Below are positions 22,838-34,241 of a stretch of DNA of 64,000 nt, in pieces. The translations under genes and the position numbers were made by a program. The stretch covers positions 39,344,106 through 39,408,105 of the forward strand of contig CP136063.1 in the NCBI GenBank assembly GCA_032622095.1, read 5' to 3'. A model generated the notes under the pieces. The model did no database searches. It saw only the letters and a list, made by a program, of their open reading frames with translations, and was not told where the DNA came from. Source of the DNA: Siphonodentalium dalli. Lineage: Eukaryota > Mollusca > Scaphopoda > Gadilida > Siphonodentaliidae. How positions within the stretch are numbered: the stretch's first letter is position 1; each line of letters starts with the position of its first letter.

Positions 22838-22955
22838 GCTTGTCTGGGACTATTTATTTATTTAGCTTGCTTGTCTGGGAATATTTATTTAGCTTGCTTG
22901 TCTGGGAATATTTATTTAGCTTGCTTGTCTGGGAATATTTATTTTACTAGCTTCT
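22838..22955. repeat. 27 bp tandem repeat, ~4 copies
   Basis: Unit AGCTTGCTTGTCTGGGAATA plus TTTATTT, beginning directly at the 3' edge of Penelope-like copy A, so it may be that element's terminal repeat. Not coding. Confidence 0.85.
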
Positions 22956-23840
22956 ATTTCATTGATAACGTTGGTTCATTTAGGACTGTCGTTCGACAAT
23001 ATCCGTTTTGAGAGTGAACTAGTAGCAGTCCTAATCTACTATGAGCCTATGAATAGCTCACGTAATTTGTGTTCATACATTTAGTCAAAGATTTTAAAAC
23101 TAGTATGGTCATAACATTAAACAACCTACATAAATACATAACAACTTACATAATGTGTGCCATGTTTACTAATCACACCATGTCCATTCTGGATTTTGAA
23201 AAAAACTGGGTGAGAGTATACAACTGCCTAGGATTAGGAAGGTGTATTAAGTACAGTAAAAGAGAATGTTACTATATACATTGCTATATATATTTGTGAA
23301 ACCTACGTTAGGGCACCATTTGGTTGGAAAAAATAACACAGTGACACCAGCATCAGGGCGACACTTGTGTGTGTGTAATAATCAATGTGGTGTTATTACG
23401 GTATCCGTTCATTATTTTGTGGTTAAAATAACGATATAAAACCGCTCCCGAGCTATTTTTTGTACACTGTTGACATTATGGTGAACATTGACGTTCAATA
23501 AGTGTTCGCATCAATGTTCCAGATAATGCCAGTCGGTTCCGCGTTTTCCAAGGAATCGCGCCATGCGCATGCGCAATAAATTCCTCCTTGTTATTTCCCG
23601 TTAAAATGTTGTTTTCTTGGAATTTTGGTCAGAAATGTTTTGTCAACAGAATCGTTCACATCATTCTACACGATAAACGGATTCCGAGTGTCTTTATTCA
23701 AAGTTATTTGTTCTTTACGGTATGTACGCTATATTCAGTTTGTGTTGACATGCCAATTCTGAAGGCTTTTTTGATTTTCCTCAGATTCTTTGACTTTGTC
23801 AGTTTCAGAATTTGGCGGCAGGTCAGTGTTGGTGAGAAAA
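22956..23840. other. Spacer and candidate leader of the zinc-finger transposase
   Basis: No supported gene. The region directly upstream of 23844 contains an NRF-1-like palindrome and splice-like signals (TTTGTCAG, GGCAG|GTCAGT). Confidence 0.4.
23564..23575. promoter_or_regulatory. NRF-1-like palindrome TGCGCATGCGCA
   Basis: A perfect 12 bp palindrome matching the NRF-1 consensus core (GCGCATGCGC) lies 270 bp upstream of the transposase ATG at 23844, in a locally GC-richer stretch. It may be a promoter element; function is inferred from the motif alone. Confidence 0.4.
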
Positions 23841-23843
23841 GAC

Positions 23844-25545
23844 ATGGCCAGTTCCAGTAGTTCTCAAATAAATGAGAGTGTTCAAATGAACAATCGCACT
23901 AATGCTGATTGCTTTTATTGTAATTTATGCAATTTCAATTCAGTTAATTTTGAAGCTTTTCAGAACCATTTCATCAGAATACATAGAAATGACCCCAGTT
24001 TTTTTGTTGCATACAATATAGGTGATTGTGGGTTTAACACTAGCAAATGGGTTACATTCAGAAGTCACATTCATCGTAAACATAAGGGTGAAGTCAATAC
24101 ATGGATCATGCTGAATTTGGAGATTTTGACAATGTCGACAATGCCATGAACAATATGGACAGCCTCACTTAAAAAATGACATGCGAGTCAGAAAATTTAA
24201 AAGCTCAATCTCTAGCTTTCACATTATCACTGGAAGCACATCATAATATATCTCAGTGTAGCATAGATAAGATTGTCAACTCAACATCAGACCTAATCAC
24301 ACCTATTGCAAGGAAACTCAGCATCAGACCTATTACAAGAAGATACTGACATGGAAAAAGTTATGACATGTGTTGGCATTGGGAAAGTGACAGAGTAAGT
24401 ACAGCAGCCATTTTGGAACCTGTTTGTTACAAGGAAACTCAGCTGCACAAAAAACAACTCAACATCAGACCTATTACAAGGAAACTCAGACCTATTACAA
24501 GGAAACTCAGACCTATTACAAGGAAACTCAGACCTATTACAAGGAAACTCAGCTGCACTAAAAAACACATTCCAGCGCAAACTATCGGAATGTGGTATTG
24601 AGGCTGGCTGGGTGGATGAAATTCCAGTTGATAACTTTCTTTCTGATATTGACTCATCCTACAAAAGATTTAGACAATATGAAACAAGTGACTCTGTCCC
24701 CTACATACCACCCAGTTCTGTCCAACTTAATTACAAACATGTTACAAAAAATGGTAGAATTACTGAAGTGCCCCAGTATGGTTACTATATTCCTTTGCAA
24801 AGAGTCAATTCAGAAACTGTTGGATATGCCAGACATACTACATTACTTCTGGGAAGAAGCTGTCAACAATATTATCAGCAGATCAAACTTATTTGAGGGA
24901 TGAAAATCAACATCGAATTCAAAGTTCATCTCTTGAAGGTCTTTCAAAGACATCTAAAAAATATTGGAGTAAGATGTGGGGTATAAACCATTCAAGCTGT
25001 CTAAATCAGATTGAAAACTTTTCCATCACCACTGGAATGGTGCAGGATCCAATGGACCTTTTTCTAGAAGGGATAGTACCCTTAGTTTTATCGCTCCTGA
25101 CATTGAAAAGTATTTTAACCTCAAATGGTTGAATACAAAAATATCAGGCTTTTGATATTCTTATTTGCATAAGCTCAACAAACCAGAGAGCAACTTCGAA
25201 AATAATGCAAAGGGGGTCATTAATGTGAAACAATGTTCGGGATCTCTGCTCACATTTTGTTATGTTTTTCCTCTGATGGTATCCTCAAAGATTCCAAAAG
25301 GGAACAGGTACTGGATTCATTTCCTGAAACTAATACAGCTCGTGATAATTTCCACTAGTACATACTGTTCAAAAGATACACCTCAAATATTACAAATACT
25401 AGTCGCAACTTTTCTTTTGGAATATAAAACTTTGTATCCAAAATCTTCATTCACACCTAAGATGCATTATCTTGTTCATCTCGCTCGACATATGGTGCTA
25501 TTCGGCCCTTTGAAACCCCACTGGTGTATCCGTTTTGAGGGGAAC
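23844..25545 (+). pseudogene. Broken zinc-finger, tnp2/CACTA-like transposase (family 1)
   Basis: Starts MASSSSSQINESVQ. It has a C2H2-type finger (CNLCNFNSVNFEAFQNHFIRIH) and a second degenerate one (CGFNTSKWVTFRSHIHRKH). Acidic and helical parts follow in shifted frames, with a stop near 24171. Downstream frames carry landmarks of a transposase family I know from fish and invertebrate genomes: TTGMVQDPMDLFLEGIVPLV, SSKIPKGNRYWIHFLKLIQL, and TPKMHYLVHLARH...FGPL...WCIRFE. At least four frame changes make it non-functional. It ends abruptly at about 25545 after WCIRFEGN, where the 73 bp array sequence of a different element begins. Assignment to the CACTA/tnp2 group is from recalled similarity. 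Confidence 0.65.
24300..24556 (+). repeat. 21 bp in-frame coding repeat
   Basis: ACCTATTACAAGGAAACTCAG occurs singly near 24304 and 24328 and as four tandem copies at about 24468-24552. The period is 7 codons (SDLLQGN), so the expansion kept frame inside family 1 transposase. Confidence 0.85.
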
Positions 25546-25555
25546 AATCGAACTT

Positions 25556-28326
25556 CAGTCATGGCTCCTGTATTATTGTTTGCCATGCCTCTGTGGATTT
25601 ATTCCTCACATTTACATGAAGCATTTGACAGTCATGCCTCCTGTATTATTGTTTGCCATGCCGCTGTGGATTTATTCCTCACATTTACATGAAGCATTTG
25701 GCAGTCATGCCTCCTGTATTATTGTTTGCCATGCCTCTGTGGATTTATTCCTCACATTTACATGAAGCATTTGACAGTCATGCCTCCTGTATTATTGTTT
25801 GCCATGCCGCTGTGGATTTATTCCTCACATTTACATGAAGCATTTGACAGTCATGCCTCCTGTATTATTGTTTGCCATGCCTCTGTGGATTTATTCCTCA
25901 CATTTACATGAAGCATTTGACAGTCATGCCTCCTGTATTATTGTTTGCCATGCCGCTGTGGATTTATTCCTCACATTTACATGAAGCATTTGGCAGTCAT
26001 GCCTCCTGTATTATTGTTTGCCATGCCTCTGTGGATTTATTCCTCACATTTACATGAAGCATTTGACAGTCATGCCTCCTGTATTATTGTTTGCCATGCC
26101 GCTGTGGATTTATTCCTCACATTTACATGAAGCATTTGACAGTCATGCCTCCTGTATTATTGTTTGCCATGCCTCTGTGGATTTATTCCTCACATTTACA
26201 TGAAGCATTTGACAGTCATGCCTCCTGTATTATTGTTTGCCATGCCTCTGTGGATTTATTCCTCACATTTACATGAAGCATTTGACAGTCATGCCTCCTG
26301 TATTATTGTTTGCCATGCCGCTGTGGATTTATTCCTCACATTTACATGAAGCATTTGACAGTCATGCCTCCTGTATTATTGTTTGCCATGCCGCTGTGGA
26401 TTTATTCCTCACATTTACATGAAGCATTTGGCAGTCATGCCTCCTGTATTATTGTTAGCCATGCCTCTGTGGATTTATTCCTCACATTTACATGAAGCAT
26501 TTGACAGTCATGCCTCCTGTATTATTGTTTGCCATGCCTCTGTGGATTTATTCCTCACATTTACATGAAGCATTTGACAGTCATGCCTCCTGTATTATTG
26601 TTTGCCATGCCGCTGTGGATTTATTCCTCACATTTACATGAAGCATTTGAGTCATGCCTCCTGTATTATTGTTTGCCATGCCGCTGTGGATTTATTCCTC
26701 ACATTTACATGAAGCATTTGGCAGTCATGCCTCCTGTATTATTGTTTGCCATGCCTCTGTGGATTTATTCCTCACATTTACATGAAGCATTTGACAGTCA
26801 TGCCTCCTGTATTGTTTGCCATGCCGCTGTGGATTTATTCCTCACATTTACATGAAGCATTTGGCAGTCATGCCTCCTGTATTATAGTTTGCCATGCCTC
26901 TGTGGATTTATTCCTCACATTTACATGAAGCATTTGGCAGTCATGCCTCCTGTATTATAGTTTGCCATGCCTCTGTGGATTTATTCCTCACATTTACATG
27001 AAGCATTTGACAGTCATGCCTCCTGTATTATAGTTTGCCATGCCTCTGTGGATTTATTCCTCACATTTACATGAAGCATTTGACAGTCATGGCTCCTGTA
27101 TTATTGTTAGCCATGCCTCTGTGGATTTATTCCTCACATTTACATGAAGCATTTGACAGTCATGCCTCCTGTATTATTGTTTGCCATGCCTCTGTGGATT
27201 TATTCCTCACATTTACATGAAGCATTTGACAGTCATGCCTCCTGTATTATTGTTTGCCATGCCTCTGTGGATTTATTCCTCACATTTACATGAAGCATTT
27301 GACAGTCATGCCTCCTGTATTATTGTTTGCCATGCCTCTGTGGATTTATTCCTCACATTTACATGAAGCATTTGACAGTCATGCCTCCTGTATTATTGTT
27401 TGCCATGCCTCTGTGGATTTATTCCTCACATTTACATGAAGCATTTGACAGTCATGCCTCCTGTATTATTGTTTGCCATGCCTCTGTGGATTTATTCCTC
27501 ACATTTACATGAAGCATTTGGCAGTCATGCCTCCTGTATTATTGTTTGCCATGCCTCTGTGGATTTATTCCTCACATTTACATGAAGCGTTTGGCAGTCA
27601 TGCCTCCTGTATTATTGTTAGCCATGCCTCTGTGGATTTATTCCTCACATTTACATGAAGCGTTTGGCAGTCATGCCTCCTGTATTATTGTTAGCCATGC
27701 CGCTGTGGATTTATTCCTCACATTTACATGAAGCATTTGACAGTCATGCCTCCTGTATTATTGTTTGCCATGCCGCTGTGGATTTGTTCCTCACATTTAC
27801 ATGAAGCATTTGACAGTCATGCCTCCTGTATTATTGTTTGCCATGCCGCTGTGGATTTATTCCTCACATTTACATGAAGCATTTGGCAGTCATGCCTCCT
27901 GTATTATTGTTTGCCATGCCGCTGTGGATTTATTCCTCACATTTACATGAAGCATTTGACAGTCATGCCTCCTGTATTATTGTTTGCCATGCCGCTGTGG
28001 ATTTATTCCTCACATTTACATGAAGCATTTGACAGTCATGCCTCCTGTATTATTGTTTGCCATGCCGCTGTGGATTTATTCCTCACATTTACATGAAGCA
28101 TTTGACAGTCATGCCTCCTGTATTATTGTTTGCCATGCCGCTGTGGATTTATTCCTCACATTTACATGAAGCATTTGACAGTCATGCCTCCTGTATTATT
28201 GTTTGCCATGCCGCTGTGGATTTATTCCTCACATTTACATGAAGCATTTGACAGTCATGCCTCCTGTATTATTGTTTGCCATGCCGCTGTGGATTTATTC
28301 CTCACATTTACATGAAGCGTTTGGCA
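25556..28326 (+). repeat. 73 bp minisatellite array 1, ~38 copies
   Basis: Unit: CATGCCTCCTGTATTATTGT, TTGCCATGCCTCTGTGGATT, TATTCCTCACATTTACATGA, AGCATTTGACAGT. Variants recur at fixed sites (CCTCTG/CCGCTG, GACAGT/GGCAGT, TTTGCC/TTAGCC), with three-base deletions near 26648 and 26810. One frame of the unit reads LLYYCLPCLCGFIPHIYMKHL, matching the WLLYYSIPVLYG region of the family 2 transposase at 52690. The array is thus an expanded transposase segment. At 73 bp it is not a multiple of three, so the many ~61-residue ORFs are artefacts. Confidence 0.95.
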
Positions 28327-28895
28327 TCGTTTTCTGAAGGCATATGCATTCTTCTGATTGATTGGATTCTGGTGTCAGATTTTTGGCTGCCATGGTGGAC
28401 TCCATCTTGTCTGGAGTCTCTGCGGCCACTTACTTTTCTTGTTAACAACCGAAAAAAATTAGAGGAGACATTTAGAAAATTAGTGCGGTGAAGTTGAGTC
28501 CTGGGGGGGGGGGGGTGCAGAGGTCGACCAATATCTCCTGGACTATAATAGTTTGTCACCTAACATGGATCTATCTTGTCCAACATACATGTTAATTTGC
28601 TTTGGTATACATACATGTATGTGCCGAAGCTTCGCTTATTATCGTATGGGAACTCTTAAGAATTTGACCCGCAAAGAAATGATAGATATACAAAGCTCGC
28701 ATTAATATTTTTTAATTTGTGAACCTTTACTGTAGTTTATTGCTTACTCTCGAGCGGATAAAACCATAATTTCTGATAATAAATGTGTCGGCACCAATTA
28801 TTTTCCCCACACATTTATAAGTAGCTCTGTTAATTCATATTGAATATAACATATGGAAGCAAATGGTATAACATAAATTCACCATTTCAGGAAAA

Positions 28896-29073
28896 ATGTC
28901 TGCAACCGGTTGGTCAGCTTTTTTAAAAGAAACGTTTAAAGAATCAAAATTATATGGTTATGTGTCAACCGAACAGCAGTTTGGACAGCTCAAGGATACG
29001 TTTGAAGACACGATAGGGTGCAAATTCATATCGACTACGCGGCATTACTCCACAAAGTCAGAGAAAGATGAAG
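28896..29073 (+). CDS. N-terminal exon of family 2 transposase (unit 1)
   Basis: Acceptor CACCATTTCAG, ATG 28896, donor GATGAAG|GTTAG. Begins MSATGWSAFLKETFKES. The same exon occurs at 32688, 37488 (frameshifted by an extra T) and 50629. Ends in phase 1. No known domain. Confidence 0.5.
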
Positions 29074-29157
29074 GTTAGAAATATTTTAAGGTTTGGGAAA
29101 ACTCACATTTATAAAGTTCCACGCTAACATAGTACTAGTACTTCTAATCAATTTCAG

Positions 29158-29274
29158 CAAGCATGTGATGGATGCTCGAGATTGTTTCACCTTCGGTGTT
29201 TGCCACTAATACTGCGTGAAAGTCTTCAGCCTTACGAGGATGCTGTTTTTTGTCAGAGTTGTATAGATTTGAAG
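29158..29274 (+). CDS. Partial PHD-finger exon (unit 1)
   Basis: Acceptor TCAATTTCAG; reads QACDGCSRLFHLRCLPLIL and ends VFCQSCIDLK before GTTTGA. The pattern CxxC..FHxxC...C.xxC is the second half of a PHD finger. The usual W in WFH is L here and W at 42469. Its phase does not match the preceding exon, so it may be an alternative or relic exon. Confidence 0.5.
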
Positions 29275-30352
29275 GTTTGAACCTTAGTAATTGTTTAATG
29301 TACTAAATAAAAGAACATTTCGAATGTAATGTACAAAGCTATAAAACTATAAAACAGAAAATAATGGGTTATTCAATAGTGGTGTGGAATATTAATTAAC
29401 ATGTGCAAATATTTGAGGTAAATAAAATCCTACTTGTACAGAATACCGCAAACTGGCTATTACAATTGACTCCAAACATAAAAAAAATGATCACATTTAC
29501 AGTAACCTATGTCTGAATGTTATGCAGTAGGATTTTATTCATACATAGAAAAGTGTAATTGGCCGATTTCGAGTAAAAGACATAAACCTCCCATAGGCTT
29601 CCAATGTTTTTCTTCGAACCCTCAGCAATTCACTCAACAATAACCCTAGTATGGCTAAGCACAAATTATAAATTACTGGTAACAATCATACACCCCAAGT
29701 AATATGAATCATACATGACACACAGTGGAACAACCACACACGCTGTGCCTCAAATCAGCGACATGACACTAAGAATAATTTATGTAACAGCATGCAATGT
29801 CCAGGGTAGAGATGGCATGACAAGTATTGTCATGGATTTTACAATCTTGTCTGGATTCTGGCCCACAAAGCCAACATAAATAACATCATGAACTATGCCA
29901 TGACGTCTTCTCTGGTTTTCATTAAGCTAACTAACGAAATTGGAACTCATAGCCCCCCTATTATAAAGCCTAAAATGGAACGACAAGATACCACCCCTAC
30001 ATAAATGAAAGCGAAAAACCCAATTATAGGAATCATGATTCATACATGTATGTGACAGCAACTGCACATAATAGAATAAAGGGTATATGCGGACCATCTG
30101 GGCTTACTGCTTGCTACGCCTTTGTATAACATCATAAATGGGACCGTTCCAGACTACATGCACGGAGTCTTGCTTGGAACAACAAAATATTTGCGAAAAA
30201 AACATTTTCTTCAAAAAATTCTAATAAGCCATATTTAGTTGGAAATAAGATTAAGAAAATTTCAAAGAGGATGAGGTCAATAAAACAACCAGACTTCATC
30301 GAGAGGATTCCAAGAGATTTAGAAAAATATTATTTGCAATCGAACTTCAGTC

Positions 30353-32033
30353 ATGCCTCCTGTATTATTGTTTGCCATGCCTTTGTGGATTTATTCCTCA
30401 CATTTACATGAAGCATTTGGCAGTCATGCCTCCTGTATTATTGTTTGCCATGCCGCTGAGGATTTATTCCTCACATTTACATGAAGCATTTGACAGTCAT
30501 GCCTCCTGTATTATTGTTTGCCATGCCGCTGTGGATTTATTCCTCACATTTACATGAAGCATTTGGCAGTCATGCCTCCTGTATTATTGTTTGCCATGCC
30601 GCTGTGGATTTATTCCTCACATTTACATGAAGCATTTGAGTCATGCCTCCTGTATTATTGTTTGCCATGCCGCTGTGGATTTATTCCTCACATTTACATG
30701 AAGCATTTGACAGTCATGCCTCCTGTATTATTGTTAGCCATGCCGCTGTGGATTTATTCCTCACATTTACATGAAGCATTTGGCAGTCATGCCTCCTGTA
30801 TTATTGTTTGCCATGTCTCTGTGGATTTATTCCTCACATTTACATGAAGCATTTGACAGTCATGCCTCCTGTATTATTGTTTGCCATGCCGCTGTGGATT
30901 TATTCCTCACATTTACATGAATCATTTGGCAGTCATGCCTCCTGTATTATTGTTAGCCATGCCTCTGTGGATTTATTCCTCACATTTACATGAAGCATTT
31001 GGCAGTCATGCCTCCTGTATTATTGTTTGCCATGCCGCTGTGGATTTATTCCTCACATTTACATGAAGCATTTGGCAGTCATGCCTCCTGTATTATTGTT
31101 AGCCATGCCGCTGTGGATTTATTCCTCACATTTACATGAAGCATTTGGCAGTCATGCCTCCTGTATTATTGTTTGCCATGTCTCTGTGGATTTATTCCTC
31201 ACATTTACATGAAGCATTTGACAGTCATGCCTCCTGTATTATTGTTTGCCATGCCGCTGTGGATTTATTCCTCACATTTACATGAAGCATTTGGCAGTCA
31301 TGCCTCCTGTATTATTGTTAGCCATGCCTCTGTGGATTTATTCCTCACATTTACATGAAGCATTTGACAGTCATGCCTCCTGTATTATTGTTTGCCATGC
31401 CTCTGTGGATTTATTCCTCACATTTACATGAAGCATTTGACAGTCATGCCTCCTGTATTATTGTTTGCCATGCCGCTGTGGATTTATTCCTCACATTTAC
31501 ATGAAGCATTTGGCAGTCATGCCTCCTGTATTATTGTTTGCCATGCCTCTGTGGATTTATTCCTCACATTTACATGAAGCATTTGACAGTCATGCCTCCT
31601 GTATTATTGTTTGCCATGCCGCTGTGGATTTTTTCCTCACATTTACATGAAGCATTTGACAGGCATGCCTCCTGTATTATTGTTTGCCATGCCGCTGTGG
31701 ATTTATTCCTCACATTTACATGAAGCATTTGACAGTCATGCCTCCTGTATTATTGTTTGCCATGCCTCTGTGGATTTATTCCTCACATTTACATGAAGCA
31801 TTTGGCAGTCATGCCTCCTGTATTATTGTTTGCCATGCCTCTGTGGATTTATTCCTCACATTTACATGAAGCATTTGGCAGTCATGCCTCCTGTATTATT
31901 GTTTGCCATGCCTCTGTGGATTTATTCCTCACATTTACATGAAGCATTTGACAGTCATGCCTCCTGTATTATTGTTAGCCATGCCGCTGTGGATTTATTC
32001 CTCACATTTACATGAAGCATTTGGCATCGTTTT
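30353..32033 (+). repeat. 73 bp minisatellite array 2, ~23 copies
   Basis: Same unit as array 1, entered at the same phase (AATCGAACTTCAGTCATGCC) and left at the same phase (TTTGGCATCGTTTTCTGAAG). It shares the variant sites, plus its own changes such as ATGTCTCTG at 30816 and 31178, and a TTTTTT variant at 31630. Confidence 0.95.
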
Positions 32034-34135
32034 CTGAAGGCATATGCATTCTTCTGATTGATGGGATTCTGGTGTCAGATTTTTGGCTAATTTGTAAGGG
32101 TTGTATATTAGCATAACGAATCGAGTGGAAAACAAGACCGTATTTTATATCATCTTTACTATAACGGCGATCAAAGAGACCTTGTGCATATAAACTAAAT
32201 GGCCGCCATGGTGGACTCCATCTTGTCTGGAGTCTCTGCGGCCACTTACCGAAAAAAATTAGAGGAGACATTTAGAAAATTAGTGCGGTGAAGTTGAGTC
32301 CTGGGGGGGGGGTGCAGAGGTAGATCAATATCTCCTGGACTATAATAGTTTGTCACCTAACATGGATCTATCTTGTCCAACATACATGTTAATTTGCTTT
32401 GGTATACATACATGTATGTGCCGAAGCTTCGCTTATTATCGTATGGGAACTCTTAAGAATTTGACCCGCAAAGAAATGATAGATATACAAAGGTCCCATT
32501 AATATTTTTTTATTTGTGAACCTTTACTGTAGTTTATTGCTTCCTCTCAAGCGGATAAAACCATAATTTCTGATAATAAATGTGTCGGCACCAATTATTT
32601 TCCCCACACATTAAGTAGCTCTGTTAATTCATATTGAATAACATATGGAAGCAAATGGTATAACATAAATTCACCATTTCAGGAAAAATGTCTGCAACCC
32701 GTTGGTCAGCTTTTTTAAAAGAAACGTTTAAAGAATCAAAATTATATGGTTATGTGTCAACCGAACAGCAGTTTGGACAGCTCAAGGATACGTTTGAAGA
32801 CACGATAGGGTGCAAATTCATATCGACTACGCGGCATTACTCCACAAAGTCAGAGAAAGATGAAGGTTAGAAATATTTTAAGGTTTGGGAAAACTCACAT
32901 TTATAAAGTTCCACGCTAACATACTTCTAATTAATTTCAGCAAGCATGTGATGGATGCTCGAGATTGTTTCACCTTCGGTGTTTGCCACTAATACTGCGT
33001 GAAAGTCTTCAGCCTTACGAGGATGCTGTTTTTTGTCAGAGTTGTATAGATTTGAAGGTTTGAACCTTAGTAATTGTTTAATGTACTAAATAAAAGAACA
33101 TTTCGAATGTAATGTACAAAGCTATAAAACTATAAAACAGAAAATACTGGGTTATTCAATAGTGGTGTGGAATATTAATTAACATGTGCAAATATTTTGA
33201 GGTAAATAAAATCCTACTTGTACAGAATACCGCAAACTGGCTATTACAATTGACTCCAAACATAAAAAAAATGATCACATTTACAGTAACCTCTGTCTGA
33301 ATGTTATGCAGTAGGATTTTATTCATACATAGAAAAGTGTAATTGGCCGAATTCGAGTAAAAGACATAAACCTCCCATAGGCTTCCAATGTTTTTCTTCG
33401 AACCCTCAGCAATTCACTCAACAATAACCCTAGTATGGCTAAGCACAAATTATAAATTACTGGTAACAATCATACACCCCAAGTAATATGAATCATACAT
33501 GACACACAGTGGAACAACCACACACGCTGTGCCTCAAATCAGCGACATGACACTAAGAATAATTTATGTAACAGCATGCAATGTCCAGGGTAGAGATGGC
33601 ATGACAAGTATTGTCATGGATTTTACAATCTTGTCTGGATTCTGGCCCACAAAGCCAACATAAATAACATCATGAACTATGCCATGACGTCTTCTCTGGT
33701 TTTCATTAGGCTAACTAACGAAATTGGAACTCATAGCCCCCCTATTATAAAGCCTAAAATGGAACGACAAGATACCACCCCTACATAAATGAAAGCGAAA
33801 AACCCAATTATAGGAATCATGATTCATACATGTATGTGACAGCAACTGCACATAATAGAATAAAGGGTATATGCGGACCATCTGGGCTTACTGCTTGCTA
33901 CGCCTTTGTATAACATCATAAATGGGACCGTTCCAGACTACATGCACGGAGTCTTGCTTGGAACAACAAAATATTTGCGAAAAAAACATTTTCTTCAAAA
34001 AATTCTAATAAGCCATATTTAGTTGGAAATAAGATTAAGAAAATTTCAAAGAGGATGAGGTCAATAAAACAACCAGACTTCATCGAGAGGATTCCAAGAG
34101 ATTTAGAAAAATATTATTTGCAATCGAACTTCAGT
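32034..34135 (+). mobile_element. Decayed CACTA-like element (family 2), tandem unit 2
   Basis: Parallel to 28327-30352. It keeps a 5' stretch (TAATTTGTAAGGGTTGTATA to GTGCATATAAACTAA) that unit 1 lost, and an ORF from 32200 reading MAAMVDSILSGVSAATYRKK. The MSATRWS exon is at 32688-32865 and the PHD exon at 32941-33057. The same transposase fragments occur near 33920 and 34075. Confidence 0.7.
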
Positions 34136-34208
34136 CATGCCTCCTGTATTATTGTTTGCCATGCCGCTGTGGATTTATTCCTCACATTTACATGAAGCAT
34201 TTGGCATC
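34136..34208 (+). repeat. Single unexpanded 73 bp unit
   Basis: The unit occurs once between the same flanks that border arrays 1 and 2 (AATCGAACTTCAGTC before, TTTGGCATCATTTTCTGAAG after). It represents the ancestral, or contracted, state. Confidence 0.9.
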
Positions 34209-34241
34209 ATTTTCTGAAGGCATATGCATTGTTCTGATTGA

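Larger units (their letters stand above)
28327..30352 (+). mobile_element. Decayed CACTA-like element (family 2), tandem unit 1
   Basis: Runs from the transposase piece SFSEGICILLID (28327) through an N-terminal-like ORF (ATGGTGGACTCCATCTTGTC, about 28394), the MSATGWS exon, a PHD exon, intron-like sequence, then transposase fragments (GTVPDYMHGVLLGTTK near 30140; PDFIERIPRDLEKYY near 30290) up to array 2. It is about 97% similar to 32034-34135. Many stops and frame breaks. Confidence 0.7.

Noticed and set aside
25535-28315. Dozens of ~61-residue ORFs reading MPCLCGFIPHIYMKH...
   Set aside because: They are the 73 bp unit read in three frames until the same stop. The unit is not a multiple of three and there is no sign of translation.
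25556-28326. CRISPR-like array
   Set aside because: Units are contiguous 73 bp tandem copies with no variable spacers, in a eukaryotic setting.
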